From NCBI RefSeq assembly GCF_947623445.1, contig NC_135244.1, forward strand, positions 6,944,001 through 7,008,000: 64,000 nucleotides of DNA, read 5' to 3'. Below, piece by piece: positions 1-12,181 of this stretch; position 1 is the first letter of the stretch, and each line of letters opens with the position of its first letter. The DNA comes from Clavelina lepadiformis. Its lineage: Eukaryota > Chordata > Ascidiacea > Aplousobranchia > Clavelinidae. The notes beneath the pieces are model-generated. The model searched no databases and was not told the origin of the DNA. It saw only the letters and a list, made by a program, of their open reading frames with translations. Position numbers and translations under genes: made by a program.

Positions 1-16
1 ACAAATTTTAATCTTT

Positions 17-3000
17 TTATCGAAAAGTATCCATACGAAAAATGCGGTAATTGAGAGCTAAAAATGCGTCTTTTATCCCCAGCCATCGTTTTATAGTTAT
101 CTGCCGCCAACTTTACCAACTTGAGATAACTGGAAGTAATTTAATTGGACCTTTTAAGTTCGAGTTAACGAGCTGCCACAGTATTTTTCAAATGTTTTTT
201 AATCTGTTGCAGTTGTTTTGATAAATTTGGCCGCATGAATAGCATCAGTTACACGTAAGAAAACAAACTAAATGTTCCCAAAACTTGTGTCGTGTTAAAT
301 TAGCCAACGCAAAAAACTTCCAAACGTGTTATTGTCGTATTGCATTTTCAATTCTTGTAATGTGAGAACGTTGTTACAATATCTATTTATGATCTTAATT
401 GTTACGAAATGAACTTACTTTCCATCTTGGGCACCGACACTTTCTTCATTGCTGCATCACTGACTATATCCTCGATTGGTTCAGCGTCTTCCCGGGCTCT
501 TATCTCCTTATTCACGAACTTGTGCAATGGACTGTAAATCGCTCTACCGCGCTTGCTACGCGTCACCTAAAACCCAAGAGCGTGGAAAGTATTATGTGGT
601 GTGAAAGCGTGATAGAAACCTTTCCCAAAAATTACAGCAGAAATTAAATTGTCGTAAAAAGTACGATAAACTGCTTCAGCCTTTTCTGAAAAAATGTACC
701 CAATGGAGGGGTGTGACGCGTGACGGTTGAAACTGCATGTATTACAGTTTGTATTGACTCCATTGCAAACTTTATAAAAAACTCTACACAAAATATTAAC
801 CTTATCATTGATAACAGCGATTTGATCCCATTCCTCTTTCGCGCGTGGTTTGGTGAAGTATCCTTCCACTATTCTCTGAGCCTGCTCCTTCGCCTTCTTA
901 TCCAGCGTGTCTTCGAATAGTTCAATTTCATTGCTTCGATATCTGAAACGTGAGAAAACGGTTCACATGAAGGCAGCAAGACAAATTGAACCTTCACCAT
1001 CCATTTCTCATGGGAAAAGCGACAAAAATATGGATTGCACTTGCAATAACTCCATGCGAAAATCCAAGATCCTTAAATTCGAAGTTTTGAAAAATATTAT
1101 CACCTGTCGATGTAGTTCCTTTGTTCGTAAGAATAGTTTTCCTTGCAGCGCTTATAGAGCATGATTACGACACCGAGGGTCATGCCAATAGTGACATAAA
1201 ACCAACCAACAGCGTGGCTTTCAGCTCTGAGATCGCGCGCTATGATCTCCGGCTCTGATGCGTCAAACTTTCTGGGATCATACCTAAAATAAAATTATCG
1301 CCAAAAATTAACTATTGACCAAGAAATATTAAAAACGCCTTAAATTTGGTCCAACAGTCAAAACACTGGGTGAAAAGATTGATTCGAACTGGAAGTTCTT
1401 GCTCTTAGAAAGTTGTACCCACTTGAACATGCATGGGCGCGGCAAGCTATCGTTGGACGGTTTCAAATTGAATCGAATTCTCGCCCGAACCACATCGTCA
1501 GGATCTGGCCACTTCGCGCAAGCGTAATAATCACCCTGCGAAAGACAGCGTTTAATAAGAGAAAAAATACCGTATATGGTCTTCTCTACTAAACAAATAC
1601 GCTATTTTTTTACTCCTATATTTACCTTCAGAAATGCAAGAACTACCCAAGTAGCTGGAGCTATGATGGCTTTTACCCCGATAGATAAGAATATAAAAAT
1701 GAAGTGAAAAATTCGTTTTCCACGTTTGCCCACGCCCTGAGTCCGATTGCATAAACCTTGAATACAGTTAACAAGTTAAACTGAGGTACGAAAAATAACA
1801 GATTATGTTTTCTGATTGATTCACTCTTAACAAAATTATTTCATTCTCAGACAATAGTTTAGGTTACAAAACTCGTTACAAATTATGTGTAATGTGAGAA
1901 TATGAGTGAACAAGAAAAGCACAGGCCAAGGTCACAAAAAAGACAAAATATAGTGCAACAGAAAGCAGACATCGAATCCTTTCGTGATCGTTACGACAAA
2001 TGAAACAAAAGCAGGAGAATGAAAAGTTTCTTATACAAATTTCAAATGTACTGGATAATAGCAATTCAAGCCTTCACAAACAATATAATACAAAGACCGT
2101 AGCAGTTCAGCATAGAAATGCAGAACTTACAGAACGTTACTTTTTTATACACATTTTTGACAAAGTAAAACGTGATAGCGCACTAACTTACCTGTCATTA
2201 ACCGCCACGTTCGTCGGTTGGCAAGATAACCAGCAATTAGTAAGATAACAGCCGGTCCCCAAATGAATATCGACCCGTAGACCTGCAAAACATGGTGCTT
2301 ATGAAAACAGGTTCTTATTACCACGATCGAGCCTATAATGAGGAGAAACTATGTCGCTGCAGGCAATAACGGCATGGCGACAAAATAGTTTGAGTGATAG
2401 AACACAGATATCGACAATAGCCTTACGAATTAGTTCGACTTTAGAGTTATACTTGTGCACACAGTATTTATTGCTTTACAAGAGTAGAATACTAAATAAA
2501 TCCTTAGTTTTCTTGTATGCTAACTTATTGATAAGCCACGTCGATCACGTATACACAGTGCGCATTTTGCTATTTGAAAAAGTGGAAACATTGCTTTAAG
2601 GGGGTGTGGCCAAGATATTTTCCACAGATATCCCTGTAGAAATTTGCTTAGTTACACATACATTATTCTACGAGAAGAGCAGTTTTGTTGAAAAATTTTA
2701 TTTGCCAGACACAATAAAATGACTATAAAATTTCGTACATCCATCCACAATATGGATATACAGTCGAATCCGCTTAATTCGGACACCGGATAACCCGGAC
2801 AACCGCTTTATTCGGCCAAAATGCTCGGGAACGGAACAAAAGTAAAAATTGAACGTAAAAAACTCCTGTTAATTCGGACAATTCTCCGCTTAATTCGGAC
2901 ACAGGTTCGCAATTCCATCGTTAGGTTATGACACAATAAACAGTACTTCGTTCGTTTTAAGACAAGATTCAATTGCATTATGAGTGATTATGGTGAAACA

Positions 3001-4461
3001 ATGACGATCGATGCAGTAACAATCGACAATGAACTCATATAAGGCCGTGCCAGCTTCATAGTCGCTTTTACTTCGGTACAATTGCGTCCATCTTGTAGGA
3101 CAAAATTGTACAGAAAAGTTTAGCACAAAAAGTGAAATTGTTCACTAAAGTAAACGAAGACGTTTTATGCGATCAGTGCCAGTTACTGCAGTATAGCGCA
3201 GCTGCAATTCATTTATTACGCAACACTACAGTATTTTAAATGCGTTTTTTGCCTTTATGCATGACCATGAAACGAACAATTGATTTTCCGCTTAATTCGG
3301 ACAAAGCCGTTTCTCCGCTTAATTCGGCCAAAAGTGAGCGGAACCAAAGTGTCCGAATTAAGCGGAGTCGACTGTATATTATAAATCCACAATTACGGAG
3401 AACGATATGGACGGGAGAAACGCTTTGAAACACGATACTGGCCACTATCTTCATGTTATCGTTAGCTAAACAATACAACCAATACACACAAATTTTCTAA
3501 CCTTGTTAAATGGGTAGTTGCATGGACAGTAGAAGAACACGAATTTCGCGAGCTCTTCTGTAGCGATTGTGACGCCAACTATGCCAAAGTTCTGGACAGA
3601 CCCCTTGTTGTTTCCAAGAGTTTTTCCTGTAAATAATGAGAAAGTTCAAAATTTTACCATAGTCTACGAGGATGACGGTCAAATATGGCATCTGCTTAAG
3701 ATGGTAACGGCCAGACCCATGCTAAATACCAACGTACCACCTACGCAAAGCAAAATTATTTGCCAAAAACTAACCGTTGAAGAGCAACTTGAATTTTGGC
3801 GCTTTATAACAAAAGTCATTTTATTATTATTATTAGGGGTGTGGTTACAGCACCGTACTCTATAACTAAAGCATAGAAACTCAGCGAAGCGAGATACCAG
3901 TGAAGCAATTTGGGGATAACCGACCAAATAAGCCATGAACGCTGAGCAACTATGCTAGGTTGGATTAGATGCACTGAAGCAATATCAAAGAAATTTACGT
4001 GTTGAAAAAGTTGCATTCGCCATAGCGAGGCTTAGGGTGTCCGAATACGAAGTGTCATGAAACAAATTATATTATATGGCTTAAACATGCTGTCAATAAA
4101 CCATTTGTCAATATCACGCACGGTCAAAAGCGTTTTAATTTATCACAACAAAACGCCCGCAGCGGTCTTACTGTCGTAATCAGTTTAACCTGAAGAATAC
4201 AGTAATTGCCGGTTGCGATTTTTTTCATCCAGCATTTTACATAAGGTGAAGTACGACCACGTGGAAAGTAATGAATACGAACAAATTACACATTTAAGGC
4301 CATATTGTACAAAAATCTAAATCTAGCGATAAAAGTAGTTTTAAGATTACCATTAACATATGAAAAACTATAAAATCTCTATAAAGTGGCTCTTTTTAGT
4401 AGTAGTATAGAATATACATGCAACAACAAAACTTACCAAATGCCGCCCATATAGTCGCCAT
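17..4461 (-). CDS. calcium homeostasis modulator (CALHM) family channel
   Basis: Predicted large-pore, plasma-membrane ion/ATP channel subunit. Exons joined by eye: 4461-4437, 3626-3502, 2282-2192, 1756-1626, 1535-1423, 1283-1104, 942-801, 566-419, with all phases agreeing; a last exon 57-17 is a guess that would give 331 residues (human CALHM1 346, CALHM2 323). Family hallmarks are visible: a short N-terminus, then FYCPCNYPFN resembling the CPC element of the first loop; a second membrane segment ending in YLANRRTWRLMT; the third segment APATWVVLAFLKGDYYAC, very close to the family's APVTW...LLDG.YxC; a fourth segment after AESHAVGW; and a cytoplasmic tail with EEWDQI and YSPLHKFV. The donor at 1422 (gtgggt) is weak and was chosen because it is the only one fitting the phase of the next exon. 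Which CALHM paralogue it corresponds to cannot be told. Confidence 0.86.
2761..3374. mobile_element. pogo/Tigger-like MITE
   Basis: Non-autonomous DNA transposon, 614 bp, in the second intron of the CALHM gene. Ends are inverted copies of cagtcgaatccgcttaattc (left) and its near match on the right (ending gcggagtcgactg), flanked by TA on both sides (2759-2760, 3375-3376). The unit ccgcttaattcgga recurs near both ends, several times, as subterminal repeats. No transposase is encoded. TA target site and the CAG..CTG ends are typical of the pogo branch of Tc1/mariner elements. Confidence 0.85.
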
Positions 4462-5219
4462 CTTAAAGCCTTAGTTCGCAAACTAGAGCGTAGAGTTTTA
4501 ATACAGATCAACTTTAAATTTTTTGTGCTATCACCGCATCTCACGAGGTATTGTTCGCAGAGACCGTCGGCGTATTCACAACGAACGCAGTCTATTGTGA
4601 TGATGTTACTTTTCCTTTGATTAAACTGAAATCAGTAAAACTAACCGTCAGCTGTTTTTCCTCACGCACCATGCAACGCTATAGTAAAAGTATTGTAGTT
4701 ATTGAAAGAAATATTTAAATAAGGCATGTCACTAAGTCACAGTTTCTAAAAGGCTGAAAATGTCTATATTCTTGCAACGCTTTTAACTTTCTAAATCCTA
4801 CAATTCGGTAAGTGTGCTCGGTTACTGGATTTATTTACATTAACTTATCCAAAACATTTCTAAGCTAAGTTAGAGCAGAGTGAAATCCTTTTCTTTGCCA
4901 CTGAACTAAGAAGATTGTAACATTCCTTTCATCCCTACCTTTTCTCTCAATTGAAAAAGGTTCACTACCGCGAATCTATTTTTACTTCGTCTGTCTCGTA
5001 GACTAAAGACAACCGCGAAAAAACTAGCAATTCAAAACCGTACAAAAAGCTTTCAATATTCTACGACTGTGTGCTTGAAACCTTTTAAAACAGAAAGGTT
5101 AGAAGGCCTAATGTAATAATGCTAACCTTTTAGAAAATAGATATTATAGTCTAGGTGAAATGGTGCAGGCTGATACAAATAAGAATAACACCGAAAACTC
5201 ACGAAAAAATTCCTCTTAC

Positions 5220-5316
5220 CTGAGGGTATAAAATCTGGGTCTTCATGGTCCAATGCCTCGACGGTTCAACTGGAACAATTCTTGCTTTAGCTCGAAGTGC
5301 GTGTCTTTGTTATATA
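5220..5316 (-). promoter_or_regulatory. candidate CALHM promoter and 5' exon
   Basis: On the minus strand there is a TATATAAC box at 5316-5309, about 30 nt upstream of a short exon-like stretch that ends in a good donor (ctcag|gtaaga, last exon base 5220). It holds an ATG at 5246. Joined to a possible acceptor (ctctag) just upstream of the CALHM start at 4461, that ATG would open an upstream reading frame of only about twelve codons. The link to the CALHM gene is inferred from position and orientation. Confidence 0.4.
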
Positions 5317-5465
5317 CGCGGTCGCTATTCACCCGATCACATCCAACCATCACAAGAAATAAAACGTTTGTCAAAACAACAAGTCACTCTTCGATAAGTA
5401 GGAAATACGTGACAAGGCTGCATTATGCACCGTGCACTTTAACATGCCGATAATTTGGAATGACC

Positions 5466-5595
5466 ATTGGCCGAGCGTTTCACCATTTTTATATAAGCGC
5501 CCATCTCGGCAGCCGCCACGGACGAAAACCCTAAACTGACATCACGCGACGCAATAAGGAAAATCGGTTTGCTGAAACCTTAGTTGATGCGAGTG
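5466..5595 (+). promoter_or_regulatory. candidate plus-strand promoter and first exon
   Basis: An inverted CCAAT box (attgg, 5466-5470) and a TATATAAG box (5490-5497) are followed about 100 nt later by a consensus-like donor (gagtg|gtaagt, last exon base 5595). This would launch a transcript away from the CALHM gene. I find no coding exon downstream for it, so it may serve a non-coding RNA or be fortuitous. Confidence 0.3.
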
Positions 5596-5741
5596 GTAAG
5601 TGTAAAGCATTACACGTAATATGGATATGTTATACGTTATATGTAATTTAGTTCTAATGCCCTTGAACATGACATCAATGATGATTACTGATCCTCAATG
5701 TGTCCAGTGACAAATTCAATTGGTGAAGCATCGTCGACGAG

Positions 5742-5788
5742 TTTAAAGTGAGGGGTAAGTCCAAAAAAAATTGGCTTTTCATGAAAAA
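5742..5788 (+). repeat. dispersed repeat, copy 1
   Basis: A stretch of roughly 47 bp beginning tttaaagtgaggggtaagtc closely matches 37337-37384 (tttaaagtgaggggcaagtc), including the following a-rich run and atgaaa. Family unknown; no terminal repeats are evident. Confidence 0.55.
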
Positions 5789-5864
5789 GTAGTTGTCAGG
5801 AAAACGGATTTGTAAAAATTAAACAAATAAAAAAAATTAAATAAAAAATTCTGTATTGAAAATA

Positions 5865-5960
5865 TGCACACAGACAAGCTACCGTTAAGTAATAGACGTT
5901 CAAGCGGTGAGGAATCACAGCCCAGTTTATGTGGTGGAAAGAATTTGCTCAGAGTGAAAA
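5865..5960 (+). mobile_element. SINE fragment (3' part)
   Basis: The segment with ttcaagcggtgaggaatcac and cccagttta matches the tail half of the tRNA-derived SINE copies elsewhere in the window (compare cttgagcgataaggaatcat in the copy at 8.2 kb). The tRNA-like head is absent. Confidence 0.5.
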
Positions 5961-6785
5961 TAAATATTCCAATACCATACAAATTTATTTTAATACTACA
6001 TTCAATCAATCTCGGTTTAAAGATAATTGCGTTGCGTTGATTACAACGAAAATATCTACAGTATTTATTGGAATAAAAGTCGTGCTTACTTGGCAGCTTC
6101 TATTTTTTATTTCTTGCACTAACACACTTCCGACGCATTACAACCACTGTGTCTGCTAATCCTATCAATACCGTAAGTACGGTAGTTACAGTCACTTCTT
6201 ATAGTCCCCTGCGTGGATAGGACAACGTTTTTACACTTACAAGAGAGCTTTAAGTAACATCTTAAAATTTTTTTATCTTTTTTAATATTTTTTATAATTT
6301 TTAATGTCTTTTCATACACCTTTTAATCTAGGGCACCTTCTATTCTTTTTTAAATCATGTGTGTTATCTAATCAAGGCGATTAAAAATTTTTTGATATTT
6401 TCTTACCAAAATTATCTCCGAAATTAATATCAAAAATCATATTAATGCCATTAATGGATCCACCAAAAATTCACACTTAGTGAGAATTTTTAGTTTTAAT
6501 TTTTTTCATTTCTGGTGGGAATTTTGAAATTAATACCGGTCGAATTTTGTTATTAATTATAGTGATAATTTTAAATTCTCACTGATGGAGTTAAAGCTTA
6601 ATGAAGTAAATACTGAACTACGTTACTCCTATGTCCTATTAGTATTAACTGAATTGGTAATTCATGTTATCATGCTTGACGTGAATAAATGGGACGAAAA
6701 CATACTTACACTGTAATAATGTAACTACCACTCTGGTGTTATTACCTTTAATAAACCTGAAATATAATATTTCTCAGCTCAGCAT
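5961..6785. other. AT-rich stretch without a recognised feature
   Basis: Poly-T/A-rich DNA with short open frames only; nothing resembling a domain or a splice-consistent exon was seen on either strand. Confidence 0.5.
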
Positions 6786-7103
6786 TAGAGCGTGGGGCTC
6801 ACAATAATGGGGCCCATGTTCCACGCTCGATACCAGTAGCTACCCTTGTAATGCTCATGGACAAGGCATTAACAATGCTTGCCCTTGTAAAGTGGACCTG
6901 GTGAACAGTTCTAAATTTGGACAACGTTATATAAAAAAACCAAATAAAAAAATGTGTGATAAACGTAACTTTCACGAAGACTAGTTTACTAACAGGAACT
7001 CGAACAATGAGGGAAGAATGAAGAATCATCACCAAGTTTAATCCGTGCAAAAATTTCAACCTCAGTCCAAGGATAACGATTAGTATGAAATCATACCATA
7101 AAC
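6786..7103 (+). mobile_element. tRNA-derived SINE copy
   Basis: Matches the full copy at 13.3-13.6 kb: a diverged tRNA-like head ending cgctcgataccag, the central block with ttgtaatgctc..ggcattaac, then the tail with gaatcatc, cctcagtccaaggata and a short catacca-type repeat at the 3' end. A hAT-type MITE starts inside or right after its tail. Confidence 0.7.
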
Positions 7104-7416
7104 CAGGGTTTCCCAAACTTTTTAGGCCACGGACCCTTATTTGTGAATCTGTAATTTCTCGGACCCTAAGCTTATGTCGAGTCAAATTTCTCTGTGCAAC
7201 CACCATGAAAGGATAAAACAAAATCAAAAGTAAATAAAACTGGATCATATATATTAACAAAACTAACAACATCAGTGGGGTTACTTGTACGATTGCAAAA
7301 GCTTACGAAACCATTTCAATTACTCTGGCAATTATGTATATGTCTGAGTTTTTGTATTTTTTGTCATATTGTCATGGACCCTCACTGGTATGCGGATTGT
7401 AGTTTGGGAAATCCTG
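7104..7416. mobile_element. decayed hAT-type MITE
   Basis: Inverted ends cagggtttcccaaact / agtttgggaaatcctg, flanked by related 8-mers ccataaac and ctgtaaac, i.e. an old 8-bp target duplication with two changes. Internal ggaccct motifs lie near both ends. Non-coding. Confidence 0.75.
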
Positions 7417-7995
7417 CTGTAAACAACTTATAACTTTCTTGTATTTACACTAACATCAAAAGAAAATCATCAAACTTGTAAATCAAACCAGAAAATGAGA
7501 AACAGTTTCTGTCATAAATGTTTCCAAAATTTGAAAAGTTTTCAACATGGAGATGCCATGTATGCACTGTGCATTCACGGATAAAATACTTTTATCTGTA
7601 TGCATCATACATAGAGCATTGTGTCTTAGAAAAAATAATGCACTTAAACCAAATATGTTTGGACAAAAGAAAAAGATTATTTTTTCCGCCAATGCTAAAA
7701 CTATATCAAACAGAACTGAGTAACTTAAAGTCTGGTTATAAGTAATTTTCATGCCAGGATCTCCTGTTAAGGCAAGGCTTTCAAAAAGAGACATGAACTG
7801 AACTCATATCTCAAGTCATTACAACTGTGGTTTACAAACGACCTACATGTACATAATATAATCATAGTCAGGGGCATAGAATTATACTATATGAAGAATT
7901 AAAGATTGTACATATAAATATCCACTACCCACATCAGAATAATCCTACAATACAAGAGATAGCAACATAAAATTTATTAATAATTCCAGTTGTTT
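7417..7995. other. no recognised feature
   Basis: AT-rich spacer between mobile elements. A 103-codon open frame exists on the minus strand (7794-7483) but is low-complexity, matches no family I know and lacks supporting splice or promoter signals. Confidence 0.5.
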
Positions 7996-7999
7996 TAAG

Positions 8000-8300
8000 A
8001 TGATCACTGGCCTCGCAACAAATGTGGTTTGTATTCCGTGTTACCAGGATACCCAGTGATGCCATACCATTGTAATGCCCTTGGGCAAGGCATTAACGAT
8101 ACTTGCTCCTGTTCAGTGAACCTGGTGGACAGTTCTAAATTCAGGCAATACCAAAATAAAAAACTTGTGACAAACTATTGGAACTTGCACAAGGGCTATC
8201 TCGGTAACCGACGCTTGAGCGATAAGGAATCATCGCCGGGTTTAAGTTGTGCAATTAACTTTCCTCAGTCCAAGGATAAATATTATCATACCATACCATA
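8000..8300 (+). mobile_element. tRNA-derived SINE copy
   Basis: Second long copy of the family: central block (cattgtaatgcccttgggca, ggcattaac), middle with acttgcacaagggctatctc, and tail gaatcatcgccgggttta, cctcagtccaaggata and cataccatacca. The head is more diverged than in the 13.3 kb copy. Confidence 0.72.
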
Positions 8301-9695
8301 ACTCTTGTGAAATCAAGTTAGTTTTACCAACAGTATTCAAAAAGAGTTCCAAAAAATAGTGGAAATTATTTGACTAAAATCTTTAGTACATAATCTTGGA
8401 TTATTTCAGCATTAAAACCATGTTGATTCAATCTGGTTCAAGCACTTTCGGCTGGCCAAAATGATCAAGTTTCCCAGTGGTCATGTTAAGCAGCTTTTGC
8501 TATAGCACAAAACCATTCAACATCCTAACTATGATATGTCTACATACATTACTACAGCAACAACTAATTTATACTTACTACTAAAAATTTCCTTTTGTAG
8601 CAAATCTTATAACTTAAGTCTTGAAAATCCTGCAGTATCACAAAATAGTTCTTTCTCTATGTCTATTATAATACAATTAGATTATTATAATTAATTTATT
8701 ATATTGACATTTATTAATATTAATTATTATTTTCCTTTTTATAAAAAGTTGTCTTGTTTGCCAAATTCAGTAGCATCACTTAAATACATATTTATGCCTA
8801 TATAGCTTATCCCTGTACACAAATACTAAATTTCTAAAAAAACAAAAATTTTGTTATCTTTGAAACTGATTGAATTAAATATTATTGTACATAAAAACGT
8901 GATGTGTATGACGTCGGTGTGGTGCAAATTTTGGCATTACATTTATTGCTGTATTTATTCAGCACACCGAATGAAAACTTTCCAGTAGGTGGGAGTTGCA
9001 ATTTCTATTGTTGTTACTTAGCTGAATTCCTGACTGTTGTCTCTGTTTATACCAGCGCATGAAAATGTTTAATAGCTAAGTTTACCACTTTCAAAATAGG
9101 TACATCTACCTATTGTTGCAAAAACTACATAGGTCCTATGTTTGGCTTCAAAGGGATAAATTCGATTAAACAATGCAAACCTTTAACTAAATAAAAACCA
9201 ATTTCATTATTGAGTCGTGGTCAATAACCGCTTGCCGTTGGAGATGTTATTTGCACCCGTAAAGTTAGCAAACTTACCTCTGTATATTGGCTGTATAAAA
9301 GGCTGCCATTATTTCACCGGATAAAATCGAGCGTCCAAAGCTATTTTTCAGAGTTTCGTGTTAACCTATAACCTAAATCTATACTTTCTAATCTACAACT
9401 AACTCCAATAAAACCTTAAGTAGTTAAAATCAACTTTTTATATGGCTTTTTTTCTTAATCTAACCACCTATCTTTAACAACAGTCTGCGTGACCTGCTTA
9501 GGGTGATACAGTTACTTTCTAAATTAAATTTTACTGCAGGTTAACAACTGAACTACAGAAACCCATCGTCTACTCAAAATCACGTTGATAAAAATAACTG
9601 TTTTCTTTTAGGTTAATCCCCAGAGTAAGGGGTCATACCTTTAATGTAAAGCCATAAAAAGCAAGGCGAAAATAAAACAGTGTAGTCATGTAGAC
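8301..9695. other. no recognised feature
   Basis: About 1.4 kb of AT-rich DNA between elements; no open frame of note, no recognisable repeat and no RNA gene seen. Confidence 0.45.
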
Positions 9696-10157
9696 CAGGG
9701 CTTCCCAAACTGGGGGTCGCGACCCCGCAAGGGGTCGCGTAACGAACTTCAGGGGTCGCAGAGCGTATACCAATTTTACACGAAGTACAAAATACAATCG
9801 AAACAAAATATCGTCCCAGCCTAAATGCCTAATCAACATTGAAACCGCCTTGAGACCAGCATTAACAGATATTGAGCCACGGCTGGACTTGCTTTGTAGC
9901 AGAAAGCAGTCGCATCAATCACACTGAATAAATGTGTGTGCTTTTTTGTTTCCAGTAGCCTATATATGTGTAAAGTAGTAAGTAGACTTTGAGTACTGGT
10001 TGCTTGAATTCAGTCTTTACTCTTTGCATCTCAATAAATTTCACTAATGACTAATGTATGTTTCGCACTGCTAATTTAATCAATTTAAACGTGAAGGGTC
10101 GTGGAAAACTTCAGAAGTTTGAAAGGGGTCGCGAGCAAAAAAGTTTGGGAAGCCCTG
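9696..10157. mobile_element. hAT-type MITE with perfect 8-bp duplication
   Basis: Starts cagggcttcccaaactgggg and ends with the inverted counterpart tttgggaagccctg; flanked on both sides by atgtagac (9688-9695 and 10158-10165). Multiple ggggtcgc blocks near each end act as subterminal repeats. No transposase; 462 bp. Confidence 0.93.
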
Positions 10158-10898
10158 ATGTAGACTGTAGAGTGTAGAGAATGCGAAATGCAAATCATGG
10201 TCAGCAAAATGTCCATTTTCTTTTGATGATCTCTGGATAGCGATAAATTCTGGCGATCTTTGGAAAAATTATCTTGTTCTTCTAGTTAGTCCTCAGGACG
10301 CTACATATTGGCAGTAAAAACTGAAAAATGTTATTGTCTAACAGTGGTGTTGTCGATTTTGTTGACTCCTGTTTTGTGATTTTTGGTGTTGACAGATACA
10401 GCGGCAGGAGTCAGCTAGAAGACACTATAGAATTATGCCAGTACTTTCATTGCACTATAGTCAGACTCAATTCACGCGCCCTCAATGTACCACAATCAAT
10501 GTGACCAGAAAAACATCCTCATTCGCATAGTTTGCGGTTTGCCATAGCCCAACACAGTGGAGTATAACCAGTGCCTTTACATAGGCTAGCTATATATAAA
10601 GACTATGATCAAACTTATAATCATAGTAACTATTTTAGAATGTTCCAGAATAGTTTATTCCAAATCCTTTTTGGAATACAGCTAATATAGCTCGAACATA
10701 CATTTTCGTGTTGAATTCTTTCCCATTTCAATACCCAAATCAAGCAATAAAACAGCGTTATCGCAGCTGATGAAGGCCGTCGGTATAGGTTTATTCGTAA
10801 GTCTACTACGCTTGTTTTATAGGTTGGGATGGAAGTTTGTAGCGATTTAATTGAAATCTTTTAAAGATTGAGGCCAAACGCTTATAAGAACATAGTTA
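10158..10898. other. no recognised feature
   Basis: Spacer between two hAT-type elements; no gene or repeat recognised. Confidence 0.45.
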
Positions 10899-11372
10899 CA
10901 TAGGTGGGCAGTACCGCGGTACTATAGTACCGAATTACTGTATCGCGGTACTTTTGAAGAAAAGTACCGAATCTCTGTATCGAATTACTTTTTTCAAGAA
11001 ATTTCAATCGGTCCCGGTACTCGGTACTTTTCACGTGGTAATTTCAAAATTTTAACAAGTATGTTTTCAAAAATACATGTTAAATGACTCTTAATACTAA
11101 TTTTATCATTTGTGGATTTTTTAATCTAGAAATGTCAAGTAAAATTGCAAGCGATTAATATCACAAATATTTTGACCTGGAGTAACCTTTACCGGGGGCA
11201 TAATTGCGGTAAACATTGCATTTGCAGCAGCATCTTTTATAAAAAAGTATCGATACCGAGTACCGAACTACTTTTTTAAAATAGTACCGAATACCGGAAC
11301 CGTCGGTACGTTTTTGTCAAGTACCGGTAACGTTACCGACGGTACGTTCAAAGTACCGACTGCCCACCTCTG
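10899..11372. mobile_element. old hAT-type MITE rich in GTACCG motifs
   Basis: Inverted ends (c)ataggtgggcagtaccg / cggtac..actgcccacctctg enclose about 470 bp dominated by repeated agtaccg / cggtact words. Flanking 8-mers catagtta and cttaggta agree at six of eight positions, suggesting an old duplication. Non-coding. Confidence 0.75.
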
Positions 11373-11402
11373 CTTAGGTAGCCTACGCAGTAATGGTATA
11401 CG

Positions 11403-11762
11403 CAGGGTTGCCATACCGTCCTTATTTCTAAGATTTGTCCTTATTTTAAAGGTCCGTGTCTTAGAAAATATGTTTGTCCTTTTTTGTAAGAAATGTCCTT
11501 ATTTTCACTTTCGTCCTTATTTTTAGGGCGGAGGTGGGCACTTTTGTCCTTATTTTGGGCATTTTGTCACCTTTACGATACCATTTTGTACCAAAGAGAT
11601 ACCAAAATTATGAACATGCAGATAGTGTCTTGTTTTTTTTTTTTTTTTTTTTTTTTTTTAGGAACATTGGTTGCTTTCTCTTGTTGTACACTGTTTAAGG
11701 TGGTATTCCTCGTTCGTTTTCTAGTCGTCCTTATTTTTGAGTTGAGACTGATGGCAACCCTG
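11403..11762. mobile_element. hAT-type MITE with poly-T tract
   Basis: Inverted ends cagggttgccataccgtcct / atggcaaccctg, flanked by perfect 8-bp duplications ggtatacg (11395-11402, 11763-11770). The word gtccttattt recurs at least six times inside. It lies only 30 bp from the preceding element. Confidence 0.92.
11633..11659. repeat. 27-nt poly-T run
   Basis: Uninterrupted T homopolymer inside the preceding MITE; likely length-variable. Confidence 0.9.
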
Positions 11763-12181
11763 GGTATACGGTTGAATTTCTATATTGTCTCAAATATTTT
11801 GAAAGTTGTGTTTTAGGCAAAACTGTCTTTGAATTGTTATTTTGTTTATTAGCACGTTAATTCTTTTGTATGCCATAGAATCAATCCGCAAAATTCGTCT
11901 TTAAGTGCACACGGATTTCCTGTAATGTTTTATTTCGATAAATTTCTATTATTAAATTTATTCTGTTATGGTTTTTCACATATTTCCGGTTGATCAACGT
12001 AGTGTATTCAATAACCAGACCGAAAAAACTTTAAACAAACAAGCAAAGTTTTGTTTTTTAATCTTGGAAAGCGAAGTCCTGGAAATAAGTTAAAGAAATT
12101 TTCCCGATTCTGCGAACACCATCGCCAGTCATCTGAAACATCGTTGGGGCGTGTTTTCCCAAATGAGTTTGCTGGTGCTCT

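Noticed and set aside
7483-7794. 103-codon minus-strand frame
   Set aside because: Hydrophobic shadow of AT-rich DNA between mobile elements, no family resemblance.
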